Shown here: in pieces, positions 36,901 through 50,200 of the stretch | How the letters are laid out: the number at the start of each line of letters is the position of its first letter | Numbering within the stretch: the stretch's first letter is position 1 | DNA from: Streptomyces luomodiensis | GTDB lineage: Bacteria; Actinomycetota; Actinomycetes; Streptomycetales; Streptomycetaceae | DNA: 64,000 nt | Direction of reading: 5' to 3' | Assembly: GCF_031679605.1 (NCBI RefSeq) | Contig: NZ_CP117522.1 | Location: 8,432,001 to 8,496,000 of the forward strand | The notes under the pieces: generated by a model | The model's input: only the letters and a program-made list of their open reading frames with translations | Told to the model about the DNA's origin: nothing | The model's database searches: none | Position numbers and translations under genes: made by a program

Positions 36901-39900
36901 GTGATGGGGGCGAGGATTTCTTTCAGTTGGTGGTGGAGTTGGTCGATGTGGCCGGAGTGGCCGGCGAAGTCGACGCTGGGGAGTTGCCAGCGCATGATGT
37001 GGTGGTGGGCGAGTTGTTTGGTGAGGTGGTTGATGGCTTGGGGGTCGCCGGTGATGGTGGTGTTGTTGGGTGCGTTGTGGGCGGCGATCCAGATGCGGGT
37101 GTTCCAGTGGTCGGGGTTGGTGATGTTGCGGATTTTTTCGGGTGGTGCGAGGACGCTGATCATGGTGCCGTGGCCGGTGAGGGGGAGGAGTGCTTTGCTG
37201 CGGAGGGTGGTGATGCGGGCGGCGTCTTGGAGGGTGAGGGCTCCGGCGGTGTAGGCGGCGGCGATTTCGCCTTGGGAGTGGCCGATGATGGCGTCGGGGG
37301 TGAGGCCGTGGTGTTGCCAGAGGGTGGCGAGGGCGACCATGGTGGTGAAGAGGACGGGTTGGATGACATCGACGCGGTTCCAGGTGGGGGCGTGGGGTTG
37401 TTGGGTGAGGATGTCGGTGACGGACCAGTCGATGTGTTCGGAGAGGGCGGTGTCGATTTCGTGGATGGTGTCGCGGTAGAGGGGTGAGGTTTCCCAGAGG
37501 CGTTGTCCCATGCCGATCCATTGGGAGCCTTGGCCGGGGAAGACGAGGACGGTTTTTCCGCCGTCGGGGGTGTGTCCGGTGAGGTTGTCGAGTGCGGTGT
37601 CGAATTCTTCGCGGGTGGAGCCGACGAGGACGGCGCGGTGGGGGAGTGTGGTGGAGCGCTGGGTGATGAGGGTGTGTGCGATGTCGTGGACCGTGCCGGT
37701 GGTTTCCGTCACCAGTTGACGGGCCAGGTCTTTGAGTGCGGCCTCGTTCTGCGCGGAGAGCACCCACGGCACCGGACCGGAGGGCACGGACTGCTCCGGG
37801 GTGTCCTCCGCCGTCTCGTCGGGCTCCGCCTCGGGTGCCTGCTCCAAGACCACGTGCGCGTTCGTCCCGCTCGCGCCGAATGACGAGACCCCCGCGCGCC
37901 GGGGACGTTCGTCCGAGCCCGGCCAGTCCCGGGGCTGGGCCAGGAGTTCGACGGCGCCCGCTGACCAGTCGACCTCCGGAGTCGGCTCGTCGATGTGCAG
38001 GCTCTTGGGCATCACGCCGTGGCGCATGGCCATGACGGTTTTGATGACGCCGGCCACCCCGGCGGCGGCCTGGGTGTGCCCGATGTTCGACTTCAGCGAG
38101 CCCATCCACACCGGCTGGTCGCGGTCCTGCCCGTAGGCGGCGATGATCGCCTGGGCCTCGATCGGATCGCCGAGTTTGGTGCCGGTGCCGTGGGCTTCGA
38201 TGAGGTCGATGTCGGTCGGGGTGAGGTGGGCGTTGGTGAGGGCGTCGCGGATGACGCGTTGTTGGGAGGGGCCGTTGGGGGCGGTGAGGCCGTTGGAGGC
38301 GCCGTCCTGGTTGACGGCGGTGCCGCGTACTACCGCCAGTATCGGGTGGCCGAGGCGTTGTGCGTCGGAGAGTCGTTCGATGAGGAGGACTCCGGCGCCT
38401 TCGGACCAGGCGGCGCCGTCGGCGGTGGCGGCGAAGGATTTGCAGCGTCCGTCGGGGGAGAGGCCGCGTTGGCGGCTGAACTCGATGTAGGAGGAGGGGG
38501 AGGCCATGACGGTGACGCCGCCGGCGACGGCGAGGGTGCATTCGCCGGCGCGCAGGGCCTGGACGGCGAGGTGCAGGGCGACCAGGGAGGAGGAGCAGGC
38601 GGTGTCGACCGACACCGACGGGCCCTCGAACCCGAACGTGTACGACACCCGGCCGGAGACGACGCTGCCCGATCCCCCGTTGCTGGTGTACCCCTCCAGC
38701 TCGGACGGGAAGTGCCGCAGGCGGGAGATGTAGTCGTGGTACATGACGCCGGCGAAGACGCCGGTGCGGCTGCCGCGGAGTGAGGTGGGGGCGATGCCGG
38801 CGCGTTCCAGGACCTCCCAGGTGGTCTCCAGCAGCAGCCGCTGCTGCGGGTCCATGGTCAGCGCTTCGCGGGGGGAGATGCCGAACAGGGCGGCGTCGAA
38901 GTCGCCCGCGTCGTAGAGGAAGCCGCCTTCGCGGACGTAGGAGGTGCCGGGGTGGTCCGGGTCGGGGTGGTAGAGGTGATCCAGGTCCCAGCCACGATCG
39001 GTCGGGAACGGCGAGATCGCGTCCGTGCCCGACGCGACCAGGTCCCACAGCTCCTCGGGCGAGGTGACGCCGCCGGGGTAGCGGCAGGCCATGCCGACGA
39101 TCGCGATCGGCTCGCTGTCCGTGGCCGACACCGGTGTCACCCACGGGTCCGGTACCGCCGGCGTGGCCTGGCCGGAGAGCCGTTCGGCCAGCAGCCCGGC
39201 GACCGCGGCGGTGGTCGGGTAGTCGAAGATCAGGGTTGCCGGGAGGCGCAGTCCGGTCGCGGCGGTCAGCTGGTTGCGCAGCTCGACGGCGGTCAGCGAG
39301 TCGAAGCCCAGCTCGTTGAAGGCCTGGTCGACGGCGATCCGGCGGGCGTCGCTGTGCCCCAACACCGAGGCCACCCGACCGCGTACCAGCTTGACCATGG
39401 CGTTCACCCGGTCCTGCGGGGCCATCGCCGCGACCTGGTCGGCCAACGAGGCGTCGCCCGCGTTGCCCGCCTGCCGCCGACCGCGCCGGACGACCAGGCC
39501 CCGCAGCACCTCCGGCACCGCCTCGGCCCGGCCGAGCGCGGCCAGGTCCAGCCTCGCCGCGACCACCGGGCCGGCCCCGGCGGCCAGGGCCGCGTCGAAC
39601 AGGGCGGTTCCCTCGGTGTCCGACAGTGGGCGCAGTCCGGCGCGGGCTTGCCGGTTCCGGTCGGTCGCGCTGAGGCTCCGGGTCAGTCCGCCGACCCGCT
39701 GCCAGGATCCCCAGGCGAGTGAGGTGCCTGGCAGGCCCTGGCGGTGGCGGTGGGTGGCCAGGGCGTCGAGGAAGCTGTTGGCGGCGGCGTAGTTGGCCTG
39801 CCCGGGTGAGCCCAGGACGCCGGCGACGGAGGAGAAGAGGGCGAAGAGGGTGAGGGGGTGGTCCTGGGTGAGTTCGTGGAGCCACCAGGCGGGGTCGGCT

Positions 39901-42900
39901 TTGGGCGCGAAGGTGGTGGTCAGTGCGTCGGCGTCCAGGTGGTCGATGGTGGTGTCGGCCAAGGCCCCGGCGGTGTGGATGACCCCGGTGAGGGGGCCGA
40001 TGTCGTCGATGAGTGTGGCGAGGGCGGTGCGGTCGGTGAGGTCGCAGGAGCGGACGCGGACGCGGGCGCCGAGGTCGGTGAGTTCGGTGGTGAGTTCGGT
40101 GGCGCCGTCCGCGTCGGGTCCCTGGCGGCTGGCCAACACCAGTTCGCGGGCGCCGTGTTCGGCCACGAGGTGGCGGGCGACGAGGGAGCCGAGGCTGCCG
40201 GTGCCGCCGGTGATGAGGATCGTTCCGTCGCCGATCGTGACCGGTTCGGTGTCCGCGGCCAGGCGTGCGAGCCGGGGGAGGGTGACCGCGCCGTCGCGGA
40301 TGCGGGCCTGGGGCTCGCCGGAGGCGACCAGGGCGGGCAGGATCTCTCGGGAGGCGGGGTGGTCGTCGGTGTCCACCAGCACGATGCGGCCCGGGTGTTC
40401 GGTCTGGGCGGTGCGGAGCAGCCCCCAGACGGCCGCGCCGGCGAGGTCGTCGTAGGGCGCTTGGACGACGAGCGGGGCGGTGGTCCCGGTCAGGTGCCGC
40501 TGGACGTGTGCGAGTGCGTCGGTGGTGGCTCGGTGGGTGTCGGCCACGACGTCATCACCGGCCGGCTCCACCACATACCGCTCGAAGACCGGCACGGTCG
40601 TCGGCGTCGCCGGAGTGTGGGAGACCCACTCCAGGGCGTACAGGCCGTTCGGACCCGAGCCGGCCCGCCGCAGCTGGTCGGCGGTGACCGGCCGGGTGAC
40701 CAGCGCGTCGACGGTGACGACCGGCCGGCCGGTGGTGTCGGTGGCCAGGAGGCGGACGGCGCCCGTGTCGTCGGTGTCCAGCCGGACCCGCAGCCTCGTC
40801 GCGCCGGTGGCGTGCACCGCGACGCCGGTCCAGGCGAACGGCAGCCTGATCTCGGACAGCTCGGCCGTGCCGGCGACCGCGTGCAACGCCGCGTCGAACA
40901 GCGCCGGGTGCACCGCGTAGCCGTCGGCGTCCCCGGCCGCGTCGGGCAGGGTGACGTCCGCGTACAGGCTGCCGTCCTGCCGCCAGAGCGCCTCCAGTCC
41001 CTGGAAGGCGGCCCCGTAGACCAGCCCGCCGTCCGCCAACCGCTCGTACAGCCCGGTCAGATCGACCGCCTCCGCCCCGGCGGGCGGCCAGCTCCGTGGT
41101 GGAACGTGCGCCTCCGCCTCCTGGGCGAGGGTGCCCACCGCGTGCTCGACCCAGTCGCCGTCGTCCCGCCGGGCGTGCACGGACACCGGGCGGCGCCCGT
41201 CCGCCTCCGCCGGTCCCACACTGACCTGCACGGCGGCGGCCCGGTCGAGCACCAGCGGGGTCTGCACGACCAGCTCGTCCAGGACACCGCAGCCGACCTC
41301 GTCGCCAGCCCGGATCGCCATGTCGACCAGCGCGGTGCCCGGCAGGACGACCGTGCCGGCGACCGCGTGGTCGGCCAGCCACGGCATCGAGGCCACCGAC
41401 AGCCGGCCCGACAGCACGACCGCGCCGCTGCCGGCGATCGTGGTCACCGCGCCCAGCAGCGCGTACCGCGTCGGCAGCAGCCCCAGACCGGTGGCGTCGC
41501 CGGCCGAGCCGGACCCGCGCTCCAGCCAGTACCGGTCCCGCTGGAACGGGTAGGTCGGCAGGTCCACCCGCCGGCCCTCCCCGACCACCGCGTCCCAGTC
41601 CACCCGGGCGCCCCCGATGTGGAGCTCGCGCGCCGCGGCGAGCAGCGCCGCCACGTCGTGGTGGTCACGCCGCAGCGTCCCGGTGACGACCGCTTCCGGG
41701 CAGCTCTCCCGCATGCTCGTGGTGAGCACCGGATGCGGGCTGACCTCGACGAACACATCGAAGCCGGCCTCGGAGAGCCGGCCCACCGCGTCATGGAACC
41801 ACACTGTCTGGCGCAGGTTCCGGTACCAGTAGCCGGCGTCCATCGAGGCGGTGTCGATCCAGTCCCGCTCCACGGTGGAGAACAGCGGCACCGGCGACGT
41901 CACCGGCCGGACGTCCGCCAGCGTCCGGGCCAGCTCCTCCTCGATCCGCTCCACCTGCGCCGAGTGCGACGCGTAGTCCACCGCGACTCGCCGCGCGCGG
42001 TCCTCGGTGGCCAGCAGCTCCTCCAGCGCGGCCACCTGACCGGACACCACCACTGCCTCCGGCCCGTTCACCACCGCGACCGACAGCCGGCCCTCCCACT
42101 GGCGCAGCAGGTCCTCCACGTATGCCACCGACCGCTGGACGACGACCATGCCGCCCTCTCCGGCCAGCGCGGTCAGCGCCCTGCTGCGCAGCGCGACCAC
42201 CCGGGCCGCGTCGCGCAACGACAGCCCGCCCGCCACGTACGCGGCGGCGATCTCGCCCTGCGAGTGCCCCACCACGGCGGCGGGCTCCACGCCGTAGGAC
42301 CGCCACACCTCGGCCAGCGCCACCATCACCGTGAACAGCACCGGCTGGACCACATCCACCCGGTCCAGGTCCGGTGTCCCCGGCTCGCCGGCCAGCACGG
42401 CCGCGGCCGACCACTCCACGAACTCGGCCAGCGCGCGGTCGGTGCGCAGCACGCTGTCACGGAACACGGCGGAGCTCTCCCACAGCCGTCGGCCCATACC
42501 GATCCACTGCGAACCCTGACCGGGAAAGACGAGGGCCACCTTCGACGCCCTGCCGGACCCGCAGGTCAGCGCGTCGAGTTCGGCGGCGAAGTCCTCCCGC
42601 GTCGCCCCGATCATGACCGCCCGGCAGGGCAGCGCGGCGCGACCGCGCAGCAGCGAGTGGGCCACGTCCGCCACGTGTCCCTCGCTCCGTGTCACCAGCC
42701 GCCGCGCCAGCTCCCGCAGGGCGGGTTCGGTGTGTGCGGAGAGTATCCAGGGCACGGGTCCGGTCGGGGGTGTGTGTGAGGTGTCGGGTTCTGGTGTGGT
42801 GGGTTCTGGTGTGGTGGGGGCTTGTTCGAGGATGACGTGGGCGTTGGTGCCGCTGACGCCGAAGGAGGAGATGCCTGCGCGGCGGGGGTGGTGGTCGGTG

Positions 42901-44195
42901 GTGGGCCAGTCGCGGGGTTCGGTGAGGAGTTCGACGGTGCCGGCGGTCCAGTCGACTTCGGGGGTCGGTTCGTCGATGTGCAGGGTTTTGGGCATCACGC
43001 CGTGGCGCATGGCCATGACGGTTTTGATGATGCCAGCCACTCCTGCGGCGGCTTGGGTGTGGCCGATGTTGGATTTCAGGGAGCCCATCCACAGCGGTTG
43101 GTCGCGGTGTTGTCCGTAGGTGGCGATGAGGGCTTGGGCTTCGATCGGGTCGCCGAGTTTGGTGCCGGTGCCGTGGGCTTCGATGAGGTCGATGTCGGTG
43201 GGGGTGAGGTGGGCGTTGGTGAGGGCGTCGCGGATGACGCGTTGTTGGGAGGGGCCGTTGGGGGCGGTGAGGCCGTTGGAGGCGCCGTCCTGGTTGACGG
43301 CGGTGCCGCGTACCACGGCGAGTATCGGGTGGCCGAGGCGTTGTGCGTCGGAGAGTCGTTCGATGAGGAGGAGGCCGATGCCTTCGGCCATGCCGAAGCC
43401 GTTGGCGTTGGCGGCGAAGGCTTTGCAGCGGCCGTCGTCGGCGAGGCCGCGTTGTCGGCTGAACTCGATGAACGGTGCCACCGATGCCAGGACGGTGACG
43501 CCGCCGGTGACGGCGAGGGTGCACTCGCCGGAGCGCAGTGCCTGGACGGCGAGGTGCAGGGCGACCAGGGAGGAGGAGCAGGCGGTGTCCAGGGAGACGG
43601 CCGGGCCCTCGAAGCCGAAGGTGTACGAGACCCGGCCCGAGGCCACGCTCGCCGCGCTGCCGTTGCCCAGATAGCCCTCCAACTGGTCCGTGTCGTCGGC
43701 CGACCAGTCGGCGTAGTCATTGTGGATCACTCCGGTGAACACGCCGGTACGGCTGCCGCGCAGGGTCTCCGGGTCGATGCCGGCGCGTTCCAGGACCTCC
43801 CAGGTGGCCTCCAGCAGCAGCCGCTGCTGCGGGTCCATGGCCAGCGCCTCACGTGGCGAGATGCCGAAGAACGCGGGGTCGAACCCGGCCGCGTCGTCCA
43901 GGAAGCCGCCCTCCCGGGCGTACGTCGTGCCCGGGTGGTCGGGGTCCGGATCGTAGACGCCTTCCAGGTCCCAGCCCCGGTCGGTGGGGAACGCGGAGAC
44001 GCCGTCGCGACCGGCGGCGACCAGCTCCCACAGCGACTCCGGCGAGTCGACGCCGCCCGGCAGCCGGCACGCCATGCTCACGATCGCGATCGGCTCGCGG
44101 TCCCTGGCTTCCAGCTCATGGATCTGCTGCCGGGCGTCACGCAGGTCGGCGGCGGCCTTCTTGAGGTAGTGCAGAAACTCGTCTTCGTTCGCCAT
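33909..44195 (-). CDS. Type I PKS, modules 4 and 5
   Basis: Bimodular synthase of 3428 residues with an N-terminal coiled docking segment ([15 protein letters not shown]). Module 4: KS Cys206, AT Ser645 with YASH at 741-744 (methylmalonyl-CoA), DH His943 ([10 protein letters not shown]), KR Tyr1469, ACP Ser1633. Module 5: KS Cys1867, AT Ser2307 with FAGH at 2410-2413, DH His2613 ([10 protein letters not shown]), KR Tyr3142, ACP Ser3308. All catalytic residues seem intact and both KRs are B-type, so each module should build a trans double bond, the first methyl-branched. The C-terminus ([20 protein letters not shown]) is a docking helix of the class expected for the module 6 protein. The start ATG lies 73 bp after the module 3 gene. 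Confidence 0.94.
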   Translation of the reverse strand: MANEDEFLHYLKKAAADLRDARQQIHELEARDREPIAIVSMACRLPGGVDSPESLWELVAAGRDGVSAFPTDRGWDLEGVYDPDPDHPGTTYAREGGFLDDAAGFDPAFFGISPREALAMDPQQRLLLEATWEVLERAGIDPETLRGSRTGVFTGVIHNDYADWSADDTDQLEGYLGNGSAASVASGRVSYTFGFEGPAVSLDTACSSSLVALHLAVQALRSGECTLAVTGGVTVLASVAPFIEFSRQRGLADDGRCKAFAANANGFGMAEGIGLLLIERLSDAQRLGHPILAVVRGTAVNQDGASNGLTAPNGPSQQRVIRDALTNAHLTPTDIDLIEAHGTGTKLGDPIEAQALIATYGQHRDQPLWMGSLKSNIGHTQAAAGVAGIIKTVMAMRHGVMPKTLHIDEPTPEVDWTAGTVELLTEPRDWPTTDHHPRRAGISSFGVSGTNAHVILEQAPTTPEPTTPEPDTSHTPPTGPVPWILSAHTEPALRELARRLVTRSEGHVADVAHSLLRGRAALPCRAVMIGATREDFAAELDALTCGSGRASKVALVFPGQGSQWIGMGRRLWESSAVFRDSVLRTDRALAEFVEWSAAAVLAGEPGTPDLDRVDVVQPVLFTVMVALAEVWRSYGVEPAAVVGHSQGEIAAAYVAGGLSLRDAARVVALRSRALTALAGEGGMVVVQRSVAYVEDLLRQWEGRLSVAVVNGPEAVVVSGQVAALEELLATEDRARRVAVDYASHSAQVERIEEELARTLADVRPVTSPVPLFSTVERDWIDTASMDAGYWYRNLRQTVWFHDAVGRLSEAGFDVFVEVSPHPVLTTSMRESCPEAVVTGTLRRDHHDVAALLAAARELHIGGARVDWDAVVGEGRRVDLPTYPFQRDRYWLERGSGSAGDATGLGLLPTRYALLGAVTTIAGSGAVVLSGRLSVASMPWLADHAVAGTVVLPGTALVDMAIRAGDEVGCGVLDELVVQTPLVLDRAAAVQVSVGPAEADGRRPVSVHARRDDGDWVEHAVGTLAQEAEAHVPPRSWPPAGAEAVDLTGLYERLADGGLVYGAAFQGLEALWRQDGSLYADVTLPDAAGDADGYAVHPALFDAALHAVAGTAELSEIRLPFAWTGVAVHATGATRLRVRLDTDDTGAVRLLATDTTGRPVVTVDALVTRPVTADQLRRAGSGPNGLYALEWVSHTPATPTTVPVFERYVVEPAGDDVVADTHRATTDALAHVQRHLTGTTAPLVVQAPYDDLAGAAVWGLLRTAQTEHPGRIVLVDTDDHPASREILPALVASGEPQARIRDGAVTLPRLARLAADTEPVTIGDGTILITGGTGSLGSLVARHLVAEHGARELVLASRQGPDADGATELTTELTDLGARVRVRSCDLTDRTALATLIDDIGPLTGVIHTAGALADTTIDHLDADALTTTFAPKADPAWWLHELTQDHPLTLFALFSSVAGVLGSPGQANYAAANSFLDALATHRHRQGLPGTSLAWGSWQRVGGLTRSLSATDRNRQARAGLRPLSDTEGTALFDAALAAGAGPVVAARLDLAALGRAEAVPEVLRGLVVRRGRRQAGNAGDASLADQVAAMAPQDRVNAMVKLVRGRVASVLGHSDARRIAVDQAFNELGFDSLTAVELRNQLTAATGLRLPATLIFDYPTTAAVAGLLAERLSGQATPAVPDPWVTPVSATDSEPIAIVGMACRYPGGVTSPEELWDLVASGTDAISPFPTDRGWDLDHLYHPDPDHPGTSYVREGGFLYDAGDFDAALFGISPREALTMDPQQRLLLETTWEVLERAGIAPTSLRGSRTGVFAGVMYHDYISRLRHFPSELEGYTSNGGSGSVVSGRVSYTFGFEGPSVSVDTACSSSLVALHLAVQALRAGECTLAVAGGVTVMASPSSYIEFSRQRGLSPDGRCKSFAATADGAAWSEGAGVLLIERLSDAQRLGHPILAVVRGTAVNQDGASNGLTAPNGPSQQRVIRDALTNAHLTPTDIDLIEAHGTGTKLGDPIEAQAIIAAYGQDRDQPVWMGSLKSNIGHTQAAAGVAGVIKTVMAMRHGVMPKSLHIDEPTPEVDWSAGAVELLAQPRDWPGSDERPRRAGVSSFGASGTNAHVVLEQAPEAEPDETAEDTPEQSVPSGPVPWVLSAQNEAALKDLARQLVTETTGTVHDIAHTLITQRSTTLPHRAVLVGSTREEFDTALDNLTGHTPDGGKTVLVFPGQGSQWIGMGQRLWETSPLYRDTIHEIDTALSEHIDWSVTDILTQQPHAPTWNRVDVIQPVLFTTMVALATLWQHHGLTPDAIIGHSQGEIAAAYTAGALTLQDAARITTLRSKALLPLTGHGTMISVLAPPEKIRNITNPDHWNTRIWIAAHNAPNNTTITGDPQAINHLTKQLAHHHIMRWQLPSVDFAGHSGHIDQLHHQLKEILAPITPQTPTTPLYSTTDNTWITTPTLNADYWYRNLRQPVLFQPAIEHLTHNGYTTYIETSPHPTLTPSIQETNPNTTTIHTLHNNQDDTHAFLTALGHAHTHGHPITWHTLIPPATTIPLPTYPFQHTRYWLNDKTVAGPQDATQLGLVPTPHPLVSATTTLAETGATILTGHLNPAHHPWTADHAVNGIPLLPGTALVDMALHAGDHTHHTTLDELIIHTPITLTHPTTIQITINPPDDTTTRTLTIHTRTSPDAPWTAHATGTLTRTHTTPPTPEATWPPTNAEPIDLDGAYHHLATTGLEYGPAFQGLQALWRQDNRLLADVHLPEDAGDTDGYGIHPALFDAALHALVAVSDGDEIRLPFAWTGVRIHATGAPRLRVELEWDASGSASLRAFDPAGQPVVTVESLASRVISPEQLRSASARSGPLYRPEWTAWTGAGGSGGAVEFERYTVPTVGDDVLADTHRITAETLAHVQHHLAHDTTTPLVVEATHDDLAGAAVWGLLRTAQTEHPNRIILIDTDHHPASHKALPTLIASGEPQARIRDGAITVPRLTVVAPTEPVTIGEGTVLITGGTGSLGSLIARHLVTEHGARDLVLASRQGPDADGATELTTELQHHGARVRVRSCDLTDRTALATLIDDIGPLTGIIHTAGALADTTLDHLDADALTTTFAPKADAAWWLHELTRDQDLTLFVVFSSLAGVLGSAGQANYAAANGFLDGLVTHRRGLGLPGTSLAWGSWERASGMTRHLTRADHDRLARAGLRSLTDEQGLELFDGALAADVGQVVTATFDLPAIGRSGAVPVLLRGLVRAPRRQAAGAGADGAEPWTERIAALAPEGRERSVLASVIEQVAQVLGHPDPGAIEPDQAFKSLGFDSLTAVEFRNRLSAMTGLRLPATLVFDYPAAGAVTRYLLDQVSPAPTAAGPDDDPDERELRRVLAQVPVARFRDAGVLEALLKLAGPDPAQAPDTAEHDEDDLIDAMDTEALIRHVMDGTGA
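34140..39115 (-). other. PKS module 5 (KS-AT-DH-KR-ACP, FAGH-type AT)
   Basis: Extent of module 5, from its KS start ([16 protein letters not shown]) to the end of its ACP. The AT-DH part from 36504 to 37781 is nearly identical to that of module 3. The FAGH codons lie at 36957-36968. Confidence 0.85.
36504..37781. repeat. Near-identical AT-DH block, copy in module 5
   Basis: This 1278-bp stretch matches 47812-49089 of module 3 at a constant offset of 11308, with only two or so base differences seen by eye (for example a His/Arg codon change in LHNNQ/LRNNQ). It covers the KS-AT linker and the whole FAGH-type AT. Confidence 0.85.
39110..44105 (-). other. PKS module 4 (KS-AT-DH-KR-ACP, methylmalonyl)
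   Basis: Extent of module 4 inside the bimodular gene, from the KS start ([13 protein letters not shown]) to just before the next KS. Its AT differs clearly from the other ATs: it has ordinary mixed codon use and the YASH motif (near 41964-41975), with no His/Pro/Thr-rich stretches. Confidence 0.85.
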
Positions 44196-44268
44196 CGGTG
44201 CTCAGCTCCATACGTGAACCGGAAGGACGGGGACCGCGCGGACGCTCTTCGGGGCGGTCCGTCGAAGA

Positions 44269-47200
44269 TCAGTGGGACGTGTCCTGACCCGCTTTGCCAT
44301 CGAGGAAGTCGAAGATCTCCCGGGCGCTCGCCGCGTCGAGGTCCAGTGCGGTGTCGGTGGCCGGCCGGGTGGTGTCCAGCGTCGACATCCACTGCTTCAG
44401 CCGCGCCACCACGGCCGGTCGCCGCTCCTCGTCCTCGGCCAGCGCACGCAGCGTCACCTCGATGCCGTCCAGATCGGCCAGTGAGGGCCCGGTGTCGGCC
44501 GGGACCAACCGCGCCACCAGGTGATCGGCCAGCGCGTTCGGCGTGGGGTGGTCGAAGACGAGGGTGGCGGGCAGCCGCAGCCCGGTGGCGGCGGTGACGC
44601 GGTTGCGGAACTCGACGGCGGTGAGCGAGTCGAAGCCACCGTCCTTGAACGCCTGGGTCGGACTGACGTGCTCGGCGTCCGCGTGGCCGAGCACGGTGGC
44701 CGCCTGCGCCCGCACCAACTGGAGGACGGCCGCCCGACGCTCCTCGGGCGCCAGCGCGGCGACACGGTCGGCCCAGGTGCCGTCCTGGGCGGCCGCCTGG
44801 CCGGCGGTGGGCCGGGCGGCGCGGACCAGCGCGCGGAGCACCGGCGGCACGCTGCCGGAACGCCCGACGGTAGGCAGGTGGAGCTTGACCGGTGCGACGG
44901 TGCCGAGTCCGTGGCCGAGGGCGGTGTCGAACAGTGCGGTGCCTTCGTCGTCGGTGAGTCCGTGGATTCCGGCGCGGGTCATGCGGTCGTGGTCGGCCTG
45001 GGTGAGGTGGGCGGTCATGCCGCCTTCCCGCTGCCACCAGCCCCAGGCGAGCGAGGTGCCCGGCAGGCCCTGGCGGCGGCGGTGGGTGACCAGGGCGTCG
45101 AGGAAGCTGTTCGCGGCGGCGTAGTTGGCCTGCCCGGGGCTGCCCAGCACCGCGGCCGAGGAGGAGAAGACGACGAACAGGGCGAGATCCTGGTCGCGGG
45201 TGAGTTCGTGCAACCACCAGGCGGCGTCGGCCTTGGGTGCGAAGGTGGTGGTCAGGGCGTCGGGGTCGAGGTGGTCGATGGTGGTGTCGGCGAGGGCTCC
45301 GGCGGTGTGGACGATGCCGGTGAGGGGGCCGATGTCGTCGATGAGTGCGGCGAGGGCGGTGCGGTCGGTGAGGTCGCAGGAGCGGACGCGGACGCGGGCG
45401 CCGTGCTGTTCGAGTGCGGTGGTGAGTTCGGTGGCGCCGTCCGCGTCGGGTCCTTGGCGGCTGGTGAGGACGAGGTCGCGGACGCCGTGTTCGGTGACGA
45501 GGTGGCGGGCGATGAGGGAGCCGAGGCTGCCGGTGCCGCCGGTGATGAGGACGGTTCCGTCGGGGGTGTGCGGGATGGTGAGGACGACCTTGCCGACGTG
45601 GTGGGCCTGGGCCATGAACCGGAAGGCGTCCACCGCCTCCCGCACGTCCCAGCACCGCACCGGCGGCAAGCGCAGCGCGCCGCTGCCGAACAGCTCCACC
45701 AACTCGGTCAGCATGGCCGCGATCCGGTCGGCGCCGGCATCCCGTGCCAGATCGAACGCCTGGTACGTGACCCCCTCGGGCAGGTCCGCGGGGTCGCGGA
45801 GGTCGGTTTTGCCCATTTCGATGAAGCGTCCGCCTGGGGTGAGGAGGCGGAGGGAGGCGTCGATGAGGTCGTCGGTGAGGGAGTTGAGGATGACGTGGAT
45901 GCCGTGGTCGTGGGTGGTGGTGCGGAAGGTGTTTTCGAAGTCGTGGGTGCGGGAGGTGGCGATGTGGTCGTCGTCGAGGCCCATGGCGCGTAGGTGGGGC
46001 CATTTGGCGGGGCTGGCGGTGGCGAAGACTTCGGCGCCGAGGTGTTGGGCGAGTTGGATGGCGGCGGTGCCGACGCCGCCGGTGCCGGCGTGGATCAGGA
46101 CGCGTTCGCCGGGTTTGAGGGCGGCCAGGTCGTGCAGGGCGTAGTAGGCGGTGAGGAAGACGATGGGGAATGCGGCGGCTTGGGTGTGGGACCAGCCTGT
46201 TGGTGTGGGGGTCATCATGCGCCGGTCGGCTATCGCGGTGTTCGTGAGTGCGTTGGGGAAGAGTCCGGTGACGTGGTCGCCGGGGGTGAGGTCGGTGATG
46301 TCGGGGCCGACGTCGAGGACGATGCCGGCGGCTTCGCTGCCCATGGTGGCCTGGCCGGGGTACATGCCCAGGGCGATCAGCACGTCGCGGAAGTTCAGAC
46401 CGGCGGCTCGTACCGCGATCCGTACTTCTCCTGGCAGCAGGTTCCGGGTGGGGGTGTCGGTCGGGAGCAGTGTGAGGTTTTCCAGTGTGCCGTGTTCGCT
46501 GGTGTCCAGGTGCCAGGCGTCGGTGTCGGCTGGTGGTGTGAGTGCTTCCGTCGCTGCTGTGGTGGTCAGTCGGGGGACGGTGACGGTGCCGTCGATGATG
46601 CGGGCCTGGGGTTCGCCGGAGGCTACGAGGGCGGGCAGGATCTCGCGGGAGGCGGGGTGGTGGTCGGTGTCGATGAGGATGATGCGGTTGGGGTGTTCGG
46701 TTTGGGCGGTGCGGAGTAGTCCCCAGACGGCTGCGCCGGCGAGGTCGTCGTGGGTGGCTTCGACGACGAGGGGGGTGGTGGTGTTCTGGGCCAGGTGGTG
46801 TTGGACGCGGGCCAGCGCCTCGGTGGTGATGCGGTGGGTGTCGGCGACCACGTCGTCGCCGACCGTCGGGACCACGTACCGCTCGAAGTCCACCGTGGTT
46901 GCGGTGCCGCCGCTGGACCACGGGAGCCAGTCCAGCGCGTACAGGTCGTCGGCCCCGCGAGGGCGGGCGCGCAACTGGGCAGGGTCGATCGGCCGCGTGG
47001 TGAGCGAGTCGACGGTGACGACCGGCTGACCGCTGGTGTCGGTGGCCGACAGGGACACCGCGCCGGTGTCGTCCGTCTCCAGTGTGACCCGGAGGTGGGT
47101 GGCGCCGGTGGCGTGGAGGGTGACGCCGGTCCAGGCGAAGGGCAGCCGGATCTCGTCTCCGTCGGAGTCCGCGACCAGCGCGTGGAGGGCGGCGTCGAGG

Positions 47201-50200
47201 AGTGCGGGGTGGATGCCGTAGCCGTCGGTGTCGCCGGCGTGGTCGGGGAGGTGGACGTCGGCGAGGAGTCGGCCGTCTTGGCGCCAGAGGGCTTGGAGGC
47301 CCTGGAAGGCGGGGCCGTATTCCAGTCCGGTGGTGGCGAGGTGGTGGTAGGTGTCGTGCAGGGGGATGGGTTCGGCGTTGGTGGGAGGCCAGGTTTCCGG
47401 GGTGCGGGGGGTGTGCCGGCGTTGGGCGAGGGCGCCTGTGGCGTGGTGGATCCAGGGCTGGTCGGGGTCGGTGCGGGTGTGGATGGTGAGGGTGCGGGTG
47501 GTGGTGTCGTCCGGTGGGTTGATGGTGATCTGGATGGTGGTGGGGTGGGTGAGGGTGATGGGGGTGTGGATGATGAGTTCGTCGAGGGTGGTGTGGTGGG
47601 TGTGGTCGCCGGCGTGGAGGGCCATGTCGACCAGTGCGGTGCCGGGGAGGAGTGGGGTGCCGTTGACGGCGTGGTCGGCGAGCCAACCGTGCTGGGTGGG
47701 GCTGAGCCGACCGGTGAGGACGGTCTCGCCGGAGTGGGCGAGGGTGGTGGCGGCGCCGAGGAGCGGGTGGTCGGTCCGGCTGAGTCCGGCGCTTTCCACG
47801 TCGGCGTCAGCGGTTTTGTCGTTGAGCCAGTAGCGGGTGTGTTGGAAGGGGTAGGTGGGGAGGGGGATGGTGGTGGCTGGTGGGATGAGGGTGTGCCAGG
47901 TGATGGGGTGGCCGTGGGTGTGGGCGTGGCCGAGTGCGGTGAGGAAGGCGTGGGTGTCGTCTTGGTTGTTGCGGAGGGTGTGGATGGTGGTGGTGTTGGG
48001 GTTGGTTTCTTGGATGCTGGGGGTGAGGGTTGGGTGGGGGCTGGTTTCGATGTAGGTGGTGTAGCCGTTGTGGGTGAGGTGTTCGATGGCGGGTTGGAAG
48101 AGGACGGGTTGGCGGAGGTTGCGGTACCAGTAGTCGGCGTTGAGGGTGGGGGTGGTGATCCAGGTGTTGTCGGTGGTGGAGTAGAGGGGTGTGGTGGGTG
48201 TTTGGGGGGTGATGGGGGCGAGGATTTCTTTCAGTTGGTGGTGGAGTTGGTCGATGTGGCCGGAGTGGCCGGCGAAGTCGACGCTGGGGAGTTGCCAGCG
48301 CATGATGTGGTGGTGGGCGAGTTGTTTGGTGAGGTGGTTGATGGCTTGGGGGTCGCCGGTGATGGTGGTGTTGTTGGGTGCGTTGTGGGCGGCGATCCAG
48401 ATGCGGGTGTTCCAGTGGTCGGGGTTGGTGATGTTGCGGATTTTTTCGGGTGGTGCGAGGACGCTGATCATGGTGCCGTGGCCGGTGAGGGGGAGGAGTG
48501 CTTTGCTGCGGAGGGTGGTGATGCGGGCGGCGTCTTGGAGGGTGAGGGCTCCGGCGGTGTAGGCGGCGGCGATTTCGCCTTGGGAGTGGCCGATGATGGC
48601 GTCGGGGGTGAGGCCGTGGTGTTGCCAGAGGGTGGCGAGGGCGACCATGGTGGTGAAGAGGACGGGTTGGATGACATCGACGCGGTTCCAGGTGGGGGCG
48701 TGGGGTTGTTGGGTGAGGATGTCGGTGACGGACCAGTCGATGTGTTCGGAGAGGGCGGTGTCGATTTCGTGGATGGTGTCGCGGTAGAGGGGTGAGGTTT
48801 CCCAGAGGCGTTGTCCCATGCCGATCCATTGGGAGCCTTGGCCGGGGAAGACGAGGACGGTTTTTCCGCCGTCGGGGGTGTGTCCGGTGAGGTTGTCGAG
48901 TGCGGTGTCGAATTCTTCGCGGGTGGAGCCGACGAGGACGGCGCGGTGGGGGAGTGTGGTGGAGCGCTGGGTGATGAGGGTGTGTGCGATGTCGTGGACC
49001 GTGCCGGTGGTTTCCGTCACCAGTTGACGGGCCAGGTCTTTGAGTGCGGCCTCGTTCTGCGCGGAGAGCACCCACGGCACCGGACCGGACGGTTCCAGCA
49101 CAAGCCCGGCGGGCTCGGGAGGCTCGGTGGGCTCCGCCGGTTCGGGTGCGGGCGGCGCCTGTTCGAGGATGACATGCGCGTTGGTGCCGCTCACGCCGAA
49201 CGACGACACCCCCGCGCGCCGGGGACGTTCCTCCGAGCCCGGCCAGCTCCGGGCCTGGGCCAGGAGTTCGACGGCGCCCGCTGACCAGTCGACCTCCGGA
49301 GTCGGCTCGTCGATGTGCAGGCTCTTGGGCATCACCCCGTGCCGCATGGCCATGACGGTCTTGATGACGCCGGCGACCCCGGCGGCGGCCTGGGTGTGCC
49401 CGATGTTCGACTTCAGCGACCCGAGCCACACCGGCCGGTCACGGTCCTGCCCGTACGTCGCCAGCACCGCCTGCGCCTCGATCGGATCGCCCAGCTTGGT
49501 GCCGGTGCCATGCGCCTCCACCACGTCCACGTCGGCCGCCATCAGTCGGGCGTCGGCGAGCGCGGCCCTGATGACCCGCTGCTGCGCGGGGCCGTTCGGC
49601 GCGGTGAGGCCGTTCGACGCGCCGTCCTGGTTGACGGCGGTGCCGCGTACCACGGCCTGCACGGGGTGGCCGAGCCGCTGGGCGTCGGACAGCCGCTCGA
49701 CCAGCAGCAGGCCGACACCCTCGCTGAGTCCGGTGCCGTCGGCCGACGTGGAGAACGCCTTGCAGCGGCCGTCCCTGGCGAGCCCGCGCTGCCGGCTCAG
49801 CTCGGAAAAGATCCGCGGCGTGGCGAACACGGTCACCCCGCCGGCGACCGCCAGCGGGCACTCGCCGGCCCGCAGCGCCCGTACCGCCAGGTGCAACGCG
49901 GTCAGCGACGAGGAGCAGGCGGTGTCGACCGACATCGCCGGCCCCTCGAACCCGAACGTGTACGACACCCGCCCGGACGCGACACTCGCCGCCTCCCCGT
50001 TGCCCGTGTAGCTCTCCAGCTCGCCGGGGATCCGCCGCACCCGCGTCGTATAGCTGTTGGCCATCAGACCGGTGAACACGCCGGTGCGGCTGCCGCGGAG
50101 TGAGGCCGGGTCGATGCCGGCGCGTTCCAGCACCTCCCACGTGGTCTCCAGCAGCAGTCGCTGCTGCGGGTCCATGGCCAGTGCCTCGCGCGGCGAGATG

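Noticed and set aside
39858..42779. 973-codon plus-strand open frame opposite the PKS
   Set aside because: It mirrors module 4 codon bias and has no recognisable domain; the minus strand encodes intact KS, AT, DH and KR motifs there.
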